64,000 nucleotides of DNA, from contig JASANC010004355.1 of assembly GCA_030248135.1 (NCBI GenBank), positions 1 through 64,000 on the forward strand, read 5' to 3'. This DNA comes from Theristus sp. LFF4_11 (Eukaryota > Nematoda > Chromadorea > Monhysterida > Xyalidae). A program made the position numbers and the translations under genes. This document shows, piece after piece, positions 41,561 through 50,153 of this stretch; position 1 is the first letter of the stretch; each line of letters opens with the position of its first letter. The notes beneath the pieces are model-generated. The model searched no databases, was not told the origin of the DNA, and worked only from the letters and a program-made list of their open reading frames with translations.

Positions 41561-42901
41561 ATGAAAGTTAATTTAGCGGAATACAAAAAGAATAGGCCCA
41601 CTATCGCGCCGTTGTTTGATTACATTGAAAGAGTCACAGAAGCAGGCTTCTCTGATAGTACCCATAGTGAGACCTTACCTTACCCTGAAAACATTGATAG
41701 GTTTACAAAGTTGTTCTTGCCTATGTTTTTGTATCCCGTTTCATCAAAAGAGTTTAAAGACATGCTCTCGTTTATTGCCGATTGGACGGAGCATTTTCAT
41801 TTCTCTCGCCCCAATTTGATGCTGATTAAATACCTCGCGAATAAAGCACCAGACGTTTATCACCGTTTAGCTGAGGGGTTACATGGTGAAGCCGGTTTCT
41901 CTGCTTCAGGGCAGGCACACGAGGGGGTATCTACATTTCTTCAGGCACGTATCATTGAGGCAGCACATCTCGCCCACAAGGGGCCGACGATTGCGTATCA
42001 CCCAAACCTTTATCAAATGTTACGACTGACGGATACCGACAAGCTCACAAACATCCCAATCACGATGATTAATACGCCCTATAAGTCGATGTACTTAGAC
42101 TGGAACGGTCTGAACACTGATATTGCTGATGTAGACGGCATTAAGTATCAGGGGTGTTATGTGCAGACTAGGACTGTGACATGGAATGCAATGGTTGATG
42201 GCAATATCATTGCTAATGACAGTGCTCTACAAGTGGCATACGAAAAGGGCACCATCAAAGATAATGAAGATGTTTTGTTCTTCGACATGCTATTTGTGGG
42301 TAAACCTGAAAATAACGAAGCCATGCAAACAACCCTATTCTCGATTTCAGCATCAAAGGTAGAAGGTTTGTCCATCAGAGACGCGGTTTTCGATGCGGAA
42401 GAGGCAAGTCAGCATGCGTTTGTTGGTATTCCAATAGATGACATGAAAGAAGCGATAGCACTGGTAATAAATACGCTTTTGTATATGACAGCGAAAAAAA
42501 GCGTGCGCGAAGAAATGAAAGAAATGGCTGGGATGGAAAAGAAGCTCCTCAATATCAAAAATCCCGCCAAAAAGAGAAAGGCGCAGGCGCGGTTAATGAA
42601 AAATACCTACGACTATGTTCGCATAGGTAAAGCATATGAACTACACAGGGAAGATGAGCCCAAAAGGGAAGGGAAACAAGGAAAGCAGGAGCCACATATC
42701 CGTTTAGGGTTCTTCAATACGTTTTACATAGGCGATCGCATTTTAAAAGACGACAATGGCTTACCAGTGAAAGATAAAGATGGTAAGAGCATACCGCTCC
42801 CTATAGAAAAGCGTGCCAAAGAAGTCAGATGGGTAATGCCATATTTAGTCAATGCTGACTCGCTATCTGATATTTCTGTTAAGCCTAGAAAGGTCGCTTA
42901 G
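41561..42901 (+). CDS. Possible AcrVA2-like protein, 446 residues
   Basis: ATG 41561 follows AGGGATGCA; upstream is also the leader-like ATATTGGAAACATC. The middle holds a P-I-T-M-I-N-T-P-Y-K-S-M-Y-L-D-W segment (about 205-220), and the C-terminus has V-R-W-V-M-P-Y-L-V-N near 425. Both resemble landmarks in the AcrVA2 anti-CRISPR family, which is spread on plasmids. A Lys-rich insert (about 360-410) is extra. The match is by eye and weak; otherwise it is a hypothetical soluble protein. It is divergent from RecT. Confidence 0.35.
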   Translation: MKVNLAEYKKNRPTIAPLFDYIERVTEAGFSDSTHSETLPYPENIDRFTKLFLPMFLYPVSSKEFKDMLSFIADWTEHFHFSRPNLMLIKYLANKAPDVYHRLAEGLHGEAGFSASGQAHEGVSTFLQARIIEAAHLAHKGPTIAYHPNLYQMLRLTDTDKLTNIPITMINTPYKSMYLDWNGLNTDIADVDGIKYQGCYVQTRTVTWNAMVDGNIIANDSALQVAYEKGTIKDNEDVLFFDMLFVGKPENNEAMQTTLFSISASKVEGLSIRDAVFDAEEASQHAFVGIPIDDMKEAIALVINTLLYMTAKKSVREEMKEMAGMEKKLLNIKNPAKKRKAQARLMKNTYDYVRIGKAYELHREDEPKREGKQGKQEPHIRLGFFNTFYIGDRILKDDNGLPVKDKDGKSIPLPIEKRAKEVRWVMPYLVNADSLSDISVKPRKVA

Positions 42902-42947
42902 CGAAATAAACATTCGCATATGATAGATACACAAATCCAATCCAAAT

Positions 42948-42968
42948 GAACCGTGATTAAAGCGGTTC
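42948..42968 (+). terminator. Terminator-like hairpin after the 41561 gene
   Basis: GAACCG (42948-42953) pairs with CGGTTC (42963-42968), followed by GTTTCTCC. The stem is short and the T-run weak. Confidence 0.4.
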
Positions 42969-43070
42969 GTTTCTCCTAGATATTCCCATCTTCAAACTTA
43001 GGTAACAGCTTTATGGCTGGTCATTGAAGGTGCATTTCAAAAACCAACAAAATTTTTCCAAACAGGCTAA

Positions 43071-44123
43071 ATGGATAGACCAATTACACTAACTAAAGAA
43101 AGGTTAGAAAAAGCGACAACACCCAACGGTGGTTACAATGCCAAGCAGCTTAAAGTGCTTGGTGTCGGCTTTCCACCAAAAAAAGGCTGGAAATCCTCTC
43201 TTATAGGCACTCAAACGAACTTAACTACGTTTATAAAATTTGTTAAAGCGTCAGGAAATACCGAGTATTTAAGTGAGATAGAAAGGATACTACCTAAGCT
43301 ATCCCCTCCCACATCAATGCAGGAGCTGTTTTCAAAACCAATACAAAAGCAGACGGTGAACCCAGAAGCTGACCGCAAGGTGACGCCGTATGTGGCGCCT
43401 AATGCAATCAACTACGCTGAGTATGCGTGTTACCCCACAAAGAAGAAAGCTTCGAAAGCGTTAAAAGCGCGAGTAAAAGTAATATTGAATTACGGCATAC
43501 ATAACGCGGCTAAACTCCTGAGCGAAGAAAGCAACAACTATGACGACTTTGTAAAGCATATTTGTGAGATTGAAGAAAAGTCAGTTTTGCCCGTGGATGT
43601 AGAACTTCTTAGGCGTTATTTAAGATATGCCCGGATGCGGATTTTAATGAGAAATGGTCGGGCTGAAGCGGTGAAGTTGCCACCAAAGCCAACTCCTGAA
43701 GAGCAGGAAATGATGCATAGACTTGGACTTGAAAACAAATTAACGAAGTCTATGGAGAAGCGCATGCGCGTCGCCAGACGGTATGAAAAAGCAAGTAAGG
43801 TAGGCTCTTACAAATATAGAGATATCTTTTCGGCTAATGGCATAGATAAGCAGCAATACCTTTATGTGATACGTCCAGAGAACAGTAACAAGGTTAAGAT
43901 TGGCATCAGTAAGAATCCAGCTAAGCGGTTAAACGCATTGCAGACGGCAAATGCGGATAAATTGTATATTTCATTGGTACTGAAAACGAATGATTTAGCA
44001 ATCAATGAAGAGAGCAGAATGCACAGGTACTTCAAAGAAAGGCGCTTAAATGGAGAATGGTTTAGAGATATTGATGATGATGAGATCATGCACGCTGTAG
44101 GAAATAGAGCGGAATCTTTGTAA
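43071..44123 (+). CDS. T5orf172/GIY-YIG-like domain protein, 350 residues
   Basis: The C-terminal third (about 262-345) has Y-L-Y-V-I-R, V-K-I-G-I-S-K-N-P-A-K-R-L, the E-x-R-M-H-R-Y-F helix and G-E-W-F-R, the hallmarks of the T5orf172 branch of the GIY-YIG superfamily. The N-terminal 250 residues are basic and helical with no known domain and could bind DNA. GIY-YIG proteins cut DNA; T5orf172 members are often in phages and plasmids. Ribosome site is weak. Confidence 0.65.
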   Translation: MDRPITLTKERLEKATTPNGGYNAKQLKVLGVGFPPKKGWKSSLIGTQTNLTTFIKFVKASGNTEYLSEIERILPKLSPPTSMQELFSKPIQKQTVNPEADRKVTPYVAPNAINYAEYACYPTKKKASKALKARVKVILNYGIHNAAKLLSEESNNYDDFVKHICEIEEKSVLPVDVELLRRYLRYARMRILMRNGRAEAVKLPPKPTPEEQEMMHRLGLENKLTKSMEKRMRVARRYEKASKVGSYKYRDIFSANGIDKQQYLYVIRPENSNKVKIGISKNPAKRLNALQTANADKLYISLVLKTNDLAINEESRMHRYFKERRLNGEWFRDIDDDEIMHAVGNRAESL

Positions 44124-44176
44124 GAAGCAGTGGTTCACGTATTATAAGTTCCTTTACATGTGCAAAGGATTATAGA

Positions 44177-44524
44177 ATGCATATAGAAGCCAATGGGAAG
44201 TCAGCAAAAGAGCTGTGCAAAGAATTAGAAAAGCTCATACAAGATGAGCATCATGAAGTTGATTCGATAGTGATAGGTGATTTGAGTCATATCAACCACC
44301 GGGCCGAATGCTACAACGGGATTGTAGTGGAGAGTGTAGAACATAATCATGGCAGCACGTTTACACTCTCCTATAGCTATGAATGGAATGTATATAACGG
44401 ATGCTCAGATATGGACGAACATGATGAGGTTCATGACTGCATTGGGTTTGAAATTGATGATGATGGGAAGATAATCTTTGAACAAATTGTTTTGGAGCAA
44501 AGAAGTACGTTAGACGAATTCTAA
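44177..44524 (+). CDS. Hypothetical acidic protein, 115 residues
   Basis: AAAGGATTATAGA precedes the ATG. Strongly acidic and His-rich (E-H-H-E-V-D, D-M-D-E-H-D-E-V-H-D), which could mimic DNA or bind metal. It converges with, and overlaps by 15 bases, the - strand gene at 44510. No family recognised. Confidence 0.55.
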   Translation: MHIEANGKSAKELCKELEKLIQDEHHEVDSIVIGDLSHINHRAECYNGIVVESVEHNHGSTFTLSYSYEWNVYNGCSDMDEHDEVHDCIGFEIDDDGKIIFEQIVLEQRSTLDEF

Positions 44525-44740
44525 TTCATTTAAGCGACATTCCGTAGCGTCATCAAACCTTAGCGAAAAAGCACAGGATTGAATGGCGCTTGCTTTTAGT
44601 TTCCTACCGTTCAATAGCTCTATGCCTACACTAAAGAGAAAATTGAACTCAATAACCTCTGTACCTTCATAAGCAAAATACGCGTTATGCGGTAATCTAT
44701 TGTTCGCTGCTGAAAGGGCTTTTAAATCAGTTTCATTCAT
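44510..44740 (-). CDS. Hypothetical protein, 76 residues
   Basis: GGGAATTAATT precedes the ATG on the - strand. Small soluble protein with three Cys and a central F-N-F-L-F-S-V-G strand. Convergent with the 44177 gene. The 577 bases to its other side hold only a possible 45-residue ORF and a terminator. Confidence 0.5.
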   Translation of the reverse strand: MNETDLKALSAANNRLPHNAYFAYEGTEVIEFNFLFSVGIELLNGRKLKASAIQSCAFSLRFDDATECRLNELEFV

Positions 44741-45017
44741 AATTAATTCCCAGTTGAATCAGAGCAACGAATATACAAAATTCAAACTTGATATATAACT
44801 GTTCGAGGGAACAGGTAATATCCACTGCGACTTAAAACAATTGTATAGAAAAAGAGCGGCGGAAAAAGGATGGTGCTGTATACTAGGTATCGAACGTTGA
44901 GAAACGTACAGGTTTTCATTTCAACTAAAACGCAGTGAAAAACATCAATAAATTAAAAATGAAAATGGGCACAAAATAGCCCACGCATCAAGCGCTAACA
45001 GACAAACGGCCAGTAAC

Positions 45018-45155
45018 ATGCTCGATTATAATCTTGTAGCCATTATTGGGGAATTATCCTCAAATCAACCAGTAGTAACCTTTTTGTTAATTACCTACTT
45101 GTTTTACTGTAGGAGTTGTAAATTACTTGAGGCCTACTGGAAAAGAAATAAGTAA
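45018..45155 (+). CDS. Possible 45-residue membrane peptide
   Basis: A short frame with one hydrophobic span (V-V-T-F-L-L-I-T-Y-L-F-Y-C, about residues 19-31) and a basic tail, ending 25 bases before a good terminator. The ribosome site is poor. The terminator directly behind suggests something is transcribed here, either this peptide or a small RNA. Confidence 0.35.
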   Translation: MLDYNLVAIIGELSSNQPVVTFLLITYLFYCRSCKLLEAYWKRNK

Positions 45156-45179
45156 TGCATAGTAAGAGCATTACCTTTC

Positions 45180-45206
45180 AAGCCCGCTATTCTGGCGGGC
45201 TTTTTT
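45180..45206 (+). terminator. Rho-independent terminator
   Basis: AGCCCGC (45181-45187) pairs with GCGGGCT (45195-45201) with a 7-base loop, followed by a run of six T. One of the clearest terminators in the window. Confidence 0.9.
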
Positions 45207-45317
45207 ATGTATGTTTGATAACTAAAAGTGTTTAGCTCCAATTTTAGACCCCTAAATTGCCAAGATCCCTTTAATGTCAGAGATATGATAGTTCCAAGTT
45301 ATATGAGGAACGAAAAA

Positions 45318-45944
45318 ATGCTCTTACATCTAATTCCAAAAATAATTAATAAGTACGCCAATGTTTCGGTATCGCTGGTGGACATCACTATTCCTGAACT
45401 AGACCTTACGCTGCGCGGTAACATTGACGTAACGACACGTAAGCCTTACCCCAATAAAACGCATCATGTTGCTTGCCGAAAGGCTGGAAGGAAGGCAATA
45501 AATGGGATATTTGTCGAAACCGGCAAATTTATTTTCAGTTTCAGCGTGGTGACCAGATGGAGCTTAAATGCCCAGCAGGTAATAACACATAGGGTTAATT
45601 ACAATGTACTGGATAGCGATTACAACTGCATTAGTGACGATCCGCTTAACTGGACCAAAACAAGAGAGGGCAATTTTGAGTGCAGAACCCCTGAACGATT
45701 ATCAAACTACTCGCCATTAGAATCAAAGGTGGCGATGGAGGTGTTATATGAGGGCAACAGCAGCCCCAAAAAGTGTTTTTACACGGATACATTTGAAAAT
45801 GGTTTACTCATAGAACGTGTTGAAGAAAGCCACATACATACCATTGAGTTCGACCGTCTTCATCACTGGCAAGAAATGTCCGGTAGAATTCCAGCGCTTG
45901 ATGATGCATTTAAGGTAAAGGTTATGGAGAGTGCTGGTGCATAA
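45318..45944 (+). CDS. Hypothetical protein, 208 residues
   Basis: ATG 45318 is preceded by GAGGAACGAAAAA, so it is preferred to the upstream GTG 45228 and ATG 45285. Soluble, strand-rich, basic near residues 45-65 (T-T-R-K-P-Y-P-N-K). Overlaps the next gene. No family recognised. Confidence 0.55.
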   Translation: MLLHLIPKIINKYANVSVSLVDITIPELDLTLRGNIDVTTRKPYPNKTHHVACRKAGRKAINGIFVETGKFIFSFSVVTRWSLNAQQVITHRVNYNVLDSDYNCISDDPLNWTKTREGNFECRTPERLSNYSPLESKVAMEVLYEGNSSPKKCFYTDTFENGLLIERVEESHIHTIEFDRLHHWQEMSGRIPALDDAFKVKVMESAGA

Positions 45945-46200
45945 GAATTACCTCTGCCCAATAACGGGTAGAGAGATTATATCGTATTTGGACGAAGGGT
46001 ATTCCGGTGCATGTAGACTGCAATATAAAGACAGGAAAGGGAAAAGGGATAGTGCGATATTCCTATCAGTAAAAGAAGCTGAAAGAGCAGCAAGGTGGGC
46101 TATTCAGCAAAACAAGGGCGGGTATATCCAAGCCAGCTTGTACCCGACCACGGCGAAGTTTGAATATAGTAAGGCTGAGTCGTGGCTTTTCTCCACCTAG
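45937..46200 (+). CDS. Hypothetical protein, 87 residues
   Basis: GTG 45937 lies 6 bases after a GGAGA in the end of the previous gene, so it is better placed than GTG 45931. Contains a single C-P-I-T-G motif and a basic K-D-R-K-G-K-R patch with an A-A-R-W-A helix; this may be a small DNA-binding fold of the AP2/Arm type. Coupled to the previous gene. Confidence 0.5.
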   Translation: MHKNYLCPITGREIISYLDEGYSGACRLQYKDRKGKRDSAIFLSVKEAERAARWAIQQNKGGYIQASLYPTTAKFEYSKAESWLFST

Positions 46201-46367
46201 CTTGCTGGTGGTTACTCGTGACTTCGTAAACAAACATTGCTGCTAGGGCATAAATTTAATTGCACTTACGACATAAATTCCGAACAAACGTGTTTAGGGC
46301 TTGCGCTCACCAATAATCAGTTAAGATGATACCCTAAGTTAAGTTTTAAGTAGCGTAGAGGTAAAGT

Positions 46368-46901
46368 ATGCGTGGCGTTACATATGAGGAAAAAAGAAAC
46401 AGGTGGCGCTTCTTTCATGTAAGCGGTGCTAGGACATTTCAACCCCGCTTTCCGACTGAACGTGAAGCTTTTTGGAAAAAGATTGAGCTGTGTGCTGATG
46501 ATGGTGTTTTCCCTTTTTCAAAGTCGGTCAAGGAAGGCAACAAAAATGCTGAATCAAAGAAGACGGGTATCAGTAATCTGCCAGTAGGGATAAGAGAGTA
46601 CTTCTCGAAAAACAGAAACCGCTGGCGTGTAATAGCGCACTTACCTAATGGCGATGTAGACCAAAACTCTACAAAAGAATACCTTTATGAAGATGGTGAC
46701 TACGAAAGTAGAGAGCGTGCTATTCGACAAGCAGCGTGGGACAAGTATGAGCATTTTAAGGTGCGTGTAGTAAAAGAGGCACAGCGCCAAGCTCCAGTGA
46801 ACAAATCATTGCTTGTTCGGCTTTTCGAAACGACAGAAGTTGCCCTCCAGACTGAATTAAACCAATGCTTTAAAAGTTCGGCCAGCGAATTATCTCATTA
46901 A
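46368..46901 (+). CDS. Protein with two AP2-like DNA-binding modules
   Basis: The first module is R-G-V-T-Y-E-E-K-R-N-R-W-R-F with F-x-T-E-R-E-A-F behind it (about residues 2-42). The second is G-I-R-E-Y-F-S-K-N-R-N-R-W-R-V, also followed by a helix (about 73-130). This three-strand-plus-helix pattern with K/R-x-R-W-R is typical of AP2/ERF-like domains found in bacterial mobile elements. AGAGGT precedes the ATG. A DNA-binding or regulatory role is inferred; no nuclease domain is attached. Confidence 0.5.
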   Translation: MRGVTYEEKRNRWRFFHVSGARTFQPRFPTEREAFWKKIELCADDGVFPFSKSVKEGNKNAESKKTGISNLPVGIREYFSKNRNRWRVIAHLPNGDVDQNSTKEYLYEDGDYESRERAIRQAAWDKYEHFKVRVVKEAQRQAPVNKSLLVRLFETTEVALQTELNQCFKSSASELSH

Positions 46902-46923
46902 ACACCCAAGGAAAGAATTTTTT

Positions 46924-47349
46924 ATGTCAAATAGCAATGAAGCCTTAATTGATAAAATTATGGAGATGGCGATAAAAACCGCTAGAAGTAACGGGGTTGA
47001 TGTAATGGGCCTCGACCATCCAGCGCTTAACGTGAGAGAGTCACTTAAAAACTGGTTTATATTTGCTGAAGATGCACCTGAACTACCCACTAAAGACAGT
47101 CTTTCTGCTAAAGAAGAGCTGAAGCTATCAGGTAAAGTGGTAGGTCAATTCGAAGCGGAAGCCCATTCTACAGTCATAGATGACCAAAAAGTTGTTGGCG
47201 TGTGGACAGATGGTGTGATGTTGTCAGCCGATAATGGACACTCAAAAATAATGCCCGGTATAGCACCGTTCGCGTTTAAGCTGAAAGCTGGTCAGCATTA
47301 TAAAGTCACGGTTGAAGAAATTTCGAAATTACCTGATAGCCTGCCCTAG
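46924..47349 (+). CDS. Hypothetical protein, 141 residues
   Basis: AAGGAAAGAATTTTTT precedes the ATG. Helical N-terminal half, strand-rich second half ending L-K-A-G-Q-H-Y-K-V-T-V-E-E-I, which resembles the end of the broken gene at 30253. That link between the two arrays suggests related cargo families. Function unknown. Confidence 0.6.
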   Translation: MSNSNEALIDKIMEMAIKTARSNGVDVMGLDHPALNVRESLKNWFIFAEDAPELPTKDSLSAKEELKLSGKVVGQFEAEAHSTVIDDQKVVGVWTDGVMLSADNGHSKIMPGIAPFAFKLKAGQHYKVTVEEISKLPDSLP

Positions 47350-47435
47350 TTTGCTGAAGCCTTATTGGAAAAGGGTTCAGTTCATAGAACATCCATAAGC
47401 TTAATTAATAGTGTCATCAGCTAACAGGGGGCTCG

Positions 47436-47633
47436 ATGCTTAAAAATATCCTTCACCAGTCATACATTTTGGGTTACGGACAGTGGCTAGCACCACGATG
47501 GCTTCGCAAAGTATTGGCAGGTACAGAACTTCATAGGTCGTGGTTAATCGGTTATATGGGGATTTATGAGGAACAAGGTAAGAGGTACGGTGTGTGTGAC
47601 CGGCAGTGGCTCGCGAATAGATTTGCAGAATAG
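47436..47633 (+). CDS. Hypothetical basic protein, 65 residues
   Basis: CAGGGGGCTCG precedes the ATG, a strong ribosome site. Trp/Arg-rich and basic, with R-W-L-R-K-V-L. No family recognised. Confidence 0.5.
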   Translation: MLKNILHQSYILGYGQWLAPRWLRKVLAGTELHRSWLIGYMGIYEEQGKRYGVCDRQWLANRFAE

Positions 47634-47685
47634 AAACTACGTTGAGTAAAAGAGTTTGGATGAAGTACTGATATAGGAAATAATT

Positions 47686-47856
47686 GTGCCAAAAGATTAC
47701 AAAGAAAACTGGTTAAAAGCTATGAAAAAGCGTGGCTGAGATGGTGATTTAAACCCTATGTGGCATGACTTTCTAAAGATGTGTGAACCACATGAATTTA
47801 TTGATCCCGACTTAGATGCAAATGAGTGGCACTTAGAACAATTAAGGTGTGCTTAG
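47686..47856 (+). pseudogene. Small gene with in-frame TGA
   Basis: The leader ATAGGAAATAATT precedes GTG 47686. The frame hits TGA at 47737-47739 after 17 codons and then stays open to TAG 47854. The residue context K-R-G-stop-D-G-D-L-N-P suggests a TGG (Trp) codon was mutated. The restored length would be 56 residues. No family recognised. Confidence 0.6.
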
Positions 47857-47887
47857 AGCTTAATTAACGATATTGGAAACACTGACT

Positions 47888-48139
47888 ATGGTTGAAACTC
47901 TTAAAAATGGTTTTGGTGATACGGTTGAAGTCGATTTTACCGCTATGCCCATAGGGGCCGAACTTTACTCTACACATCCTGATGATGCCTTGATTCCATG
48001 GAGAAGATTTGGAGTTAAGGACCAGATCGAGTTTTACGAGAATGGTCAATGGTTCAGCACTAATCCACTCCCTGAGAATGAAGAGTTTTTTCATAATCAC
48101 CATGCTCACATTCCTTCACATTTACAAAAATCGGCTTAA
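47888..48139 (+). CDS. Hypothetical protein, 83 residues
   Basis: ATG 47888 follows the leader TTGGAAACACTGACT; an upstream TTG lies inside the leader and is not used. Soluble, acidic-aromatic, with a His-rich end (F-F-H-N-H-H-A-H). No family recognised. Confidence 0.6.
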   Translation: MVETLKNGFGDTVEVDFTAMPIGAELYSTHPDDALIPWRRFGVKDQIEFYENGQWFSTNPLPENEEFFHNHHAHIPSHLQKSA

Positions 48140-48150
48140 TGGGAAACACG

Positions 48151-49236
48151 ATGGACTCTAGTAACTATCACCCAATGTGGTACCAGCAGAACAGGCCTTA
48201 CGCAAAATTTAGTAAGCAAATATTTTTAAGTCATGGCCTTTCGGGTCAAAGCTTACATGAAATTCAAAATAGAATTACTAGAGATTGGAATAATGAACTA
48301 AATCTGAAAAAAATTAATTCGAACGAAGTAGTAACGGATTTCATGAAGGAAGTAAGCCTCGCCTTTTATTTCGGGGCATTTGCAGGTCATGGATATAATA
48401 TCTTTTCCTTCACTGAAAAATTGGGTGAAATGCTTGAAAATACAAGCGCGAAAGACATTCCAATAGATGCTTTGAAGTCTCCTTATCCAGTTTACTTCGT
48501 CCAATTTCACCGTCCAGTTCAATGGGGTAAACTCCAGATTACTGGTGCTTATGTAATTGATGAGGAAAGTGTTCCCTCTCTTCAGGTATGTTTAGTCATA
48601 GCTCCTACAAACCTAAATGGGCATTGGATGTCCGCACCGTCAGGGTATTTCTACTTACCATTAAGTAGAAGTTCGAAAGGTGGATTAGGTGAGCTAATTG
48701 ATTCAGCGATTAATTCAGAGGTAACCAATAAGTGGAAGCATGCTACTGGCTCAATGCCAATTGAAACTACAAATGTATCGGATTTAAGGGATATTAGAGC
48801 AAAAAGAGAATCTATGGACTTAAGCAGCGGTCGTGAAGCAATTCATAATGCCATGAACTATTTGGCAAACTGCTTATGTTATTTGTCATCCCACGAACCC
48901 TCAAATATTGGTTACGCTTCAGATGCTCCAGAAAAATTGATAGAAAAAAGTACATTAGCTAAAACGAGAAAACAAAAAAATAAGGCGCAATCGCAACTCA
49001 AATCTATGGGGCATTTCCCAATCACATATTTGCAAGTCAATTCTAGCAAAAGTGGATCAATGTTCAGCGGTGAACAAACTTTTGATAACAAAAAAAGACA
49101 GCATTGGCGAAGAGGACACTGGAGAAATCAACGTAAAGGTGAAGGTTTGTCTGAATCGTGTCTAATTTGGATTAAACCAACGCTTGTAGGGAAAGAAAAA
49201 ATGCCCGAACAAGCTCGCGAGTATCGCTTAAGTTAA
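48151..49236 (+). CDS. AcrVA2-like protein, 361 residues
   Basis: ATG 48151 follows the array leader TAATGGGAAACACG; the ATG at 48139 lies within that leader. The core has Y-P-V-Y-F-V-Q-F-H (about residue 110) and L-Q-V-C-L-V-I-A. The C-terminus carries the basic motif R-Q-H-W-R-R-G-H-W-R-N-Q and then L-I-W-I-K-P-T-L-V-G, which matches the closing block of AcrVA2-type proteins. AcrVA2 blocks Cas12a production by acting on its mRNA during translation. The family is wider than that activity, so the target here is unknown. Confidence 0.5.
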   Translation: MDSSNYHPMWYQQNRPYAKFSKQIFLSHGLSGQSLHEIQNRITRDWNNELNLKKINSNEVVTDFMKEVSLAFYFGAFAGHGYNIFSFTEKLGEMLENTSAKDIPIDALKSPYPVYFVQFHRPVQWGKLQITGAYVIDEESVPSLQVCLVIAPTNLNGHWMSAPSGYFYLPLSRSSKGGLGELIDSAINSEVTNKWKHATGSMPIETTNVSDLRDIRAKRESMDLSSGREAIHNAMNYLANCLCYLSSHEPSNIGYASDAPEKLIEKSTLAKTRKQKNKAQSQLKSMGHFPITYLQVNSSKSGSMFSGEQTFDNKKRQHWRRGHWRNQRKGEGLSESCLIWIKPTLVGKEKMPEQAREYRLS

Positions 49237-49252
49237 ATATAGGAAATATCGA

Positions 49253-49627
49253 ATGGCTAATGAACGCATACTGGCAAGAATGCAAGAAACGGAATTTTTG
49301 AGGCAAAAACTTACTGTCACTGAGCGAGATTACTCTGAAGCGGTTTCGTCTCTTTTAAATGTTGCTCTGGGAGATACCAGTGGAAGCCGTGCCGCTGCGC
49401 AGGTTCTACTATCTACATATAACGGTAATAACTACCACATGGATTTAACTGTTCTCTGTGTACTTGATCTCAAATATGTAGAACAGTCGCTAATTGTCTT
49501 ACGTGGAAGAGTCATGCTTTGTAGTGAACCGCACCAGATGATTGAAGATGGTAAAGCAAAATTCGCGCTCTTGGAAAAGCAGTGGGAACACCTTTATGTC
49601 AAGAATCGACATAGAAACGAGCAATAG
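49253..49627 (+). CDS. Hypothetical protein, 124 residues
   Basis: Leader TAGGAAATATCGA precedes the ATG. Helical N-terminus, then A-A-Q-V-L-L-S-T-Y-N-G-N-N-Y and D-L-T-V-L-C-V-L-D, a pattern common in small plasmid proteins of the DUF7673 kind; the assignment is tentative. Soluble. Confidence 0.55.
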   Translation: MANERILARMQETEFLRQKLTVTERDYSEAVSSLLNVALGDTSGSRAAAQVLLSTYNGNNYHMDLTVLCVLDLKYVEQSLIVLRGRVMLCSEPHQMIEDGKAKFALLEKQWEHLYVKNRHRNEQ

Positions 49628-49637
49628 GGTGACAGAT

Positions 49638-49922
49638 ATGGAAAAGCTTGATTATTCGCCTGTTCTTAAAGCTCTGAAACGAGCTGATCAGGACTTTACT
49701 GAAAAGCATGGTATCACTCATTATTCATTGTTTGATGCTGCTCTGGAACAAGCTGTGGAAGCATTTAATCGTGAGAACGGAACCAACTTCGATCCAGTTG
49801 AAGCGCGGCACCAATATCTTGAAATGTGTGAAGCGGAGCCTAACCCTTTCGCTTTGGAGCAGGTTGACGTAAACGTTGATGATTTGGTTGTCAGTAAGAC
49901 GTCAAACCGTTCAATTCATTAA
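49638..49922 (+). CDS. Hypothetical protein, 94 residues
   Basis: ATG 49638 follows AGGGTGACAGAT; a longer frame from 49542 would overlap the previous gene. Acidic, helical, with E-A-F-N-R-E-N-G-T-N-F-D near residue 44. No family recognised. Confidence 0.55.
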   Translation: MEKLDYSPVLKALKRADQDFTEKHGITHYSLFDAALEQAVEAFNRENGTNFDPVEARHQYLEMCEAEPNPFALEQVDVNVDDLVVSKTSNRSIH

Positions 49923-49939
49923 TATGGAAAATTTTGGGC

Positions 49940-50140
49940 ATGGACAAAGCTACTAGAGCTTCAAAGCAATACCGTTCTGGCGGCAAGTTTCCGTCCTGCC
50001 CTTTTTGTGGAAAGTCTGACCTGAGCGTCGAAAATCTGAAATCTGCTTGGGGCACTGGCGATAGGGAAGATCATGTTGTTTGTAATAATTGCGCGGCCAG
50101 TGCTCCAGTAGAGTGTTGGCAAGAACGTAAATTGGCCTGA
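49940..50140 (+). CDS. Lar-like zinc-ribbon protein, 66 residues
   Basis: ATG 49940 is preferred to TTG 49934. The protein has C-P-F-C-G near residue 20 and V-C-N-N-C-A-A-S-A-P ... W near 48-60, the zinc-ribbon layout of Lar family restriction-alleviation proteins. Rac Lar relieves type I restriction, so an anti-restriction role after transfer is possible; the fold call is firmer than the function. Confidence 0.65.
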   Translation: MDKATRASKQYRSGGKFPSCPFCGKSDLSVENLKSAWGTGDREDHVVCNNCAASAPVECWQERKLA

Positions 50141-50153
50141 TAGGAGATTTAAC

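Noticed and set aside
47737..47739. TGA as selenocysteine
   Set aside because: No selenoprotein family match and no convincing hairpin just after the codon; a Trp-to-stop change is simpler.
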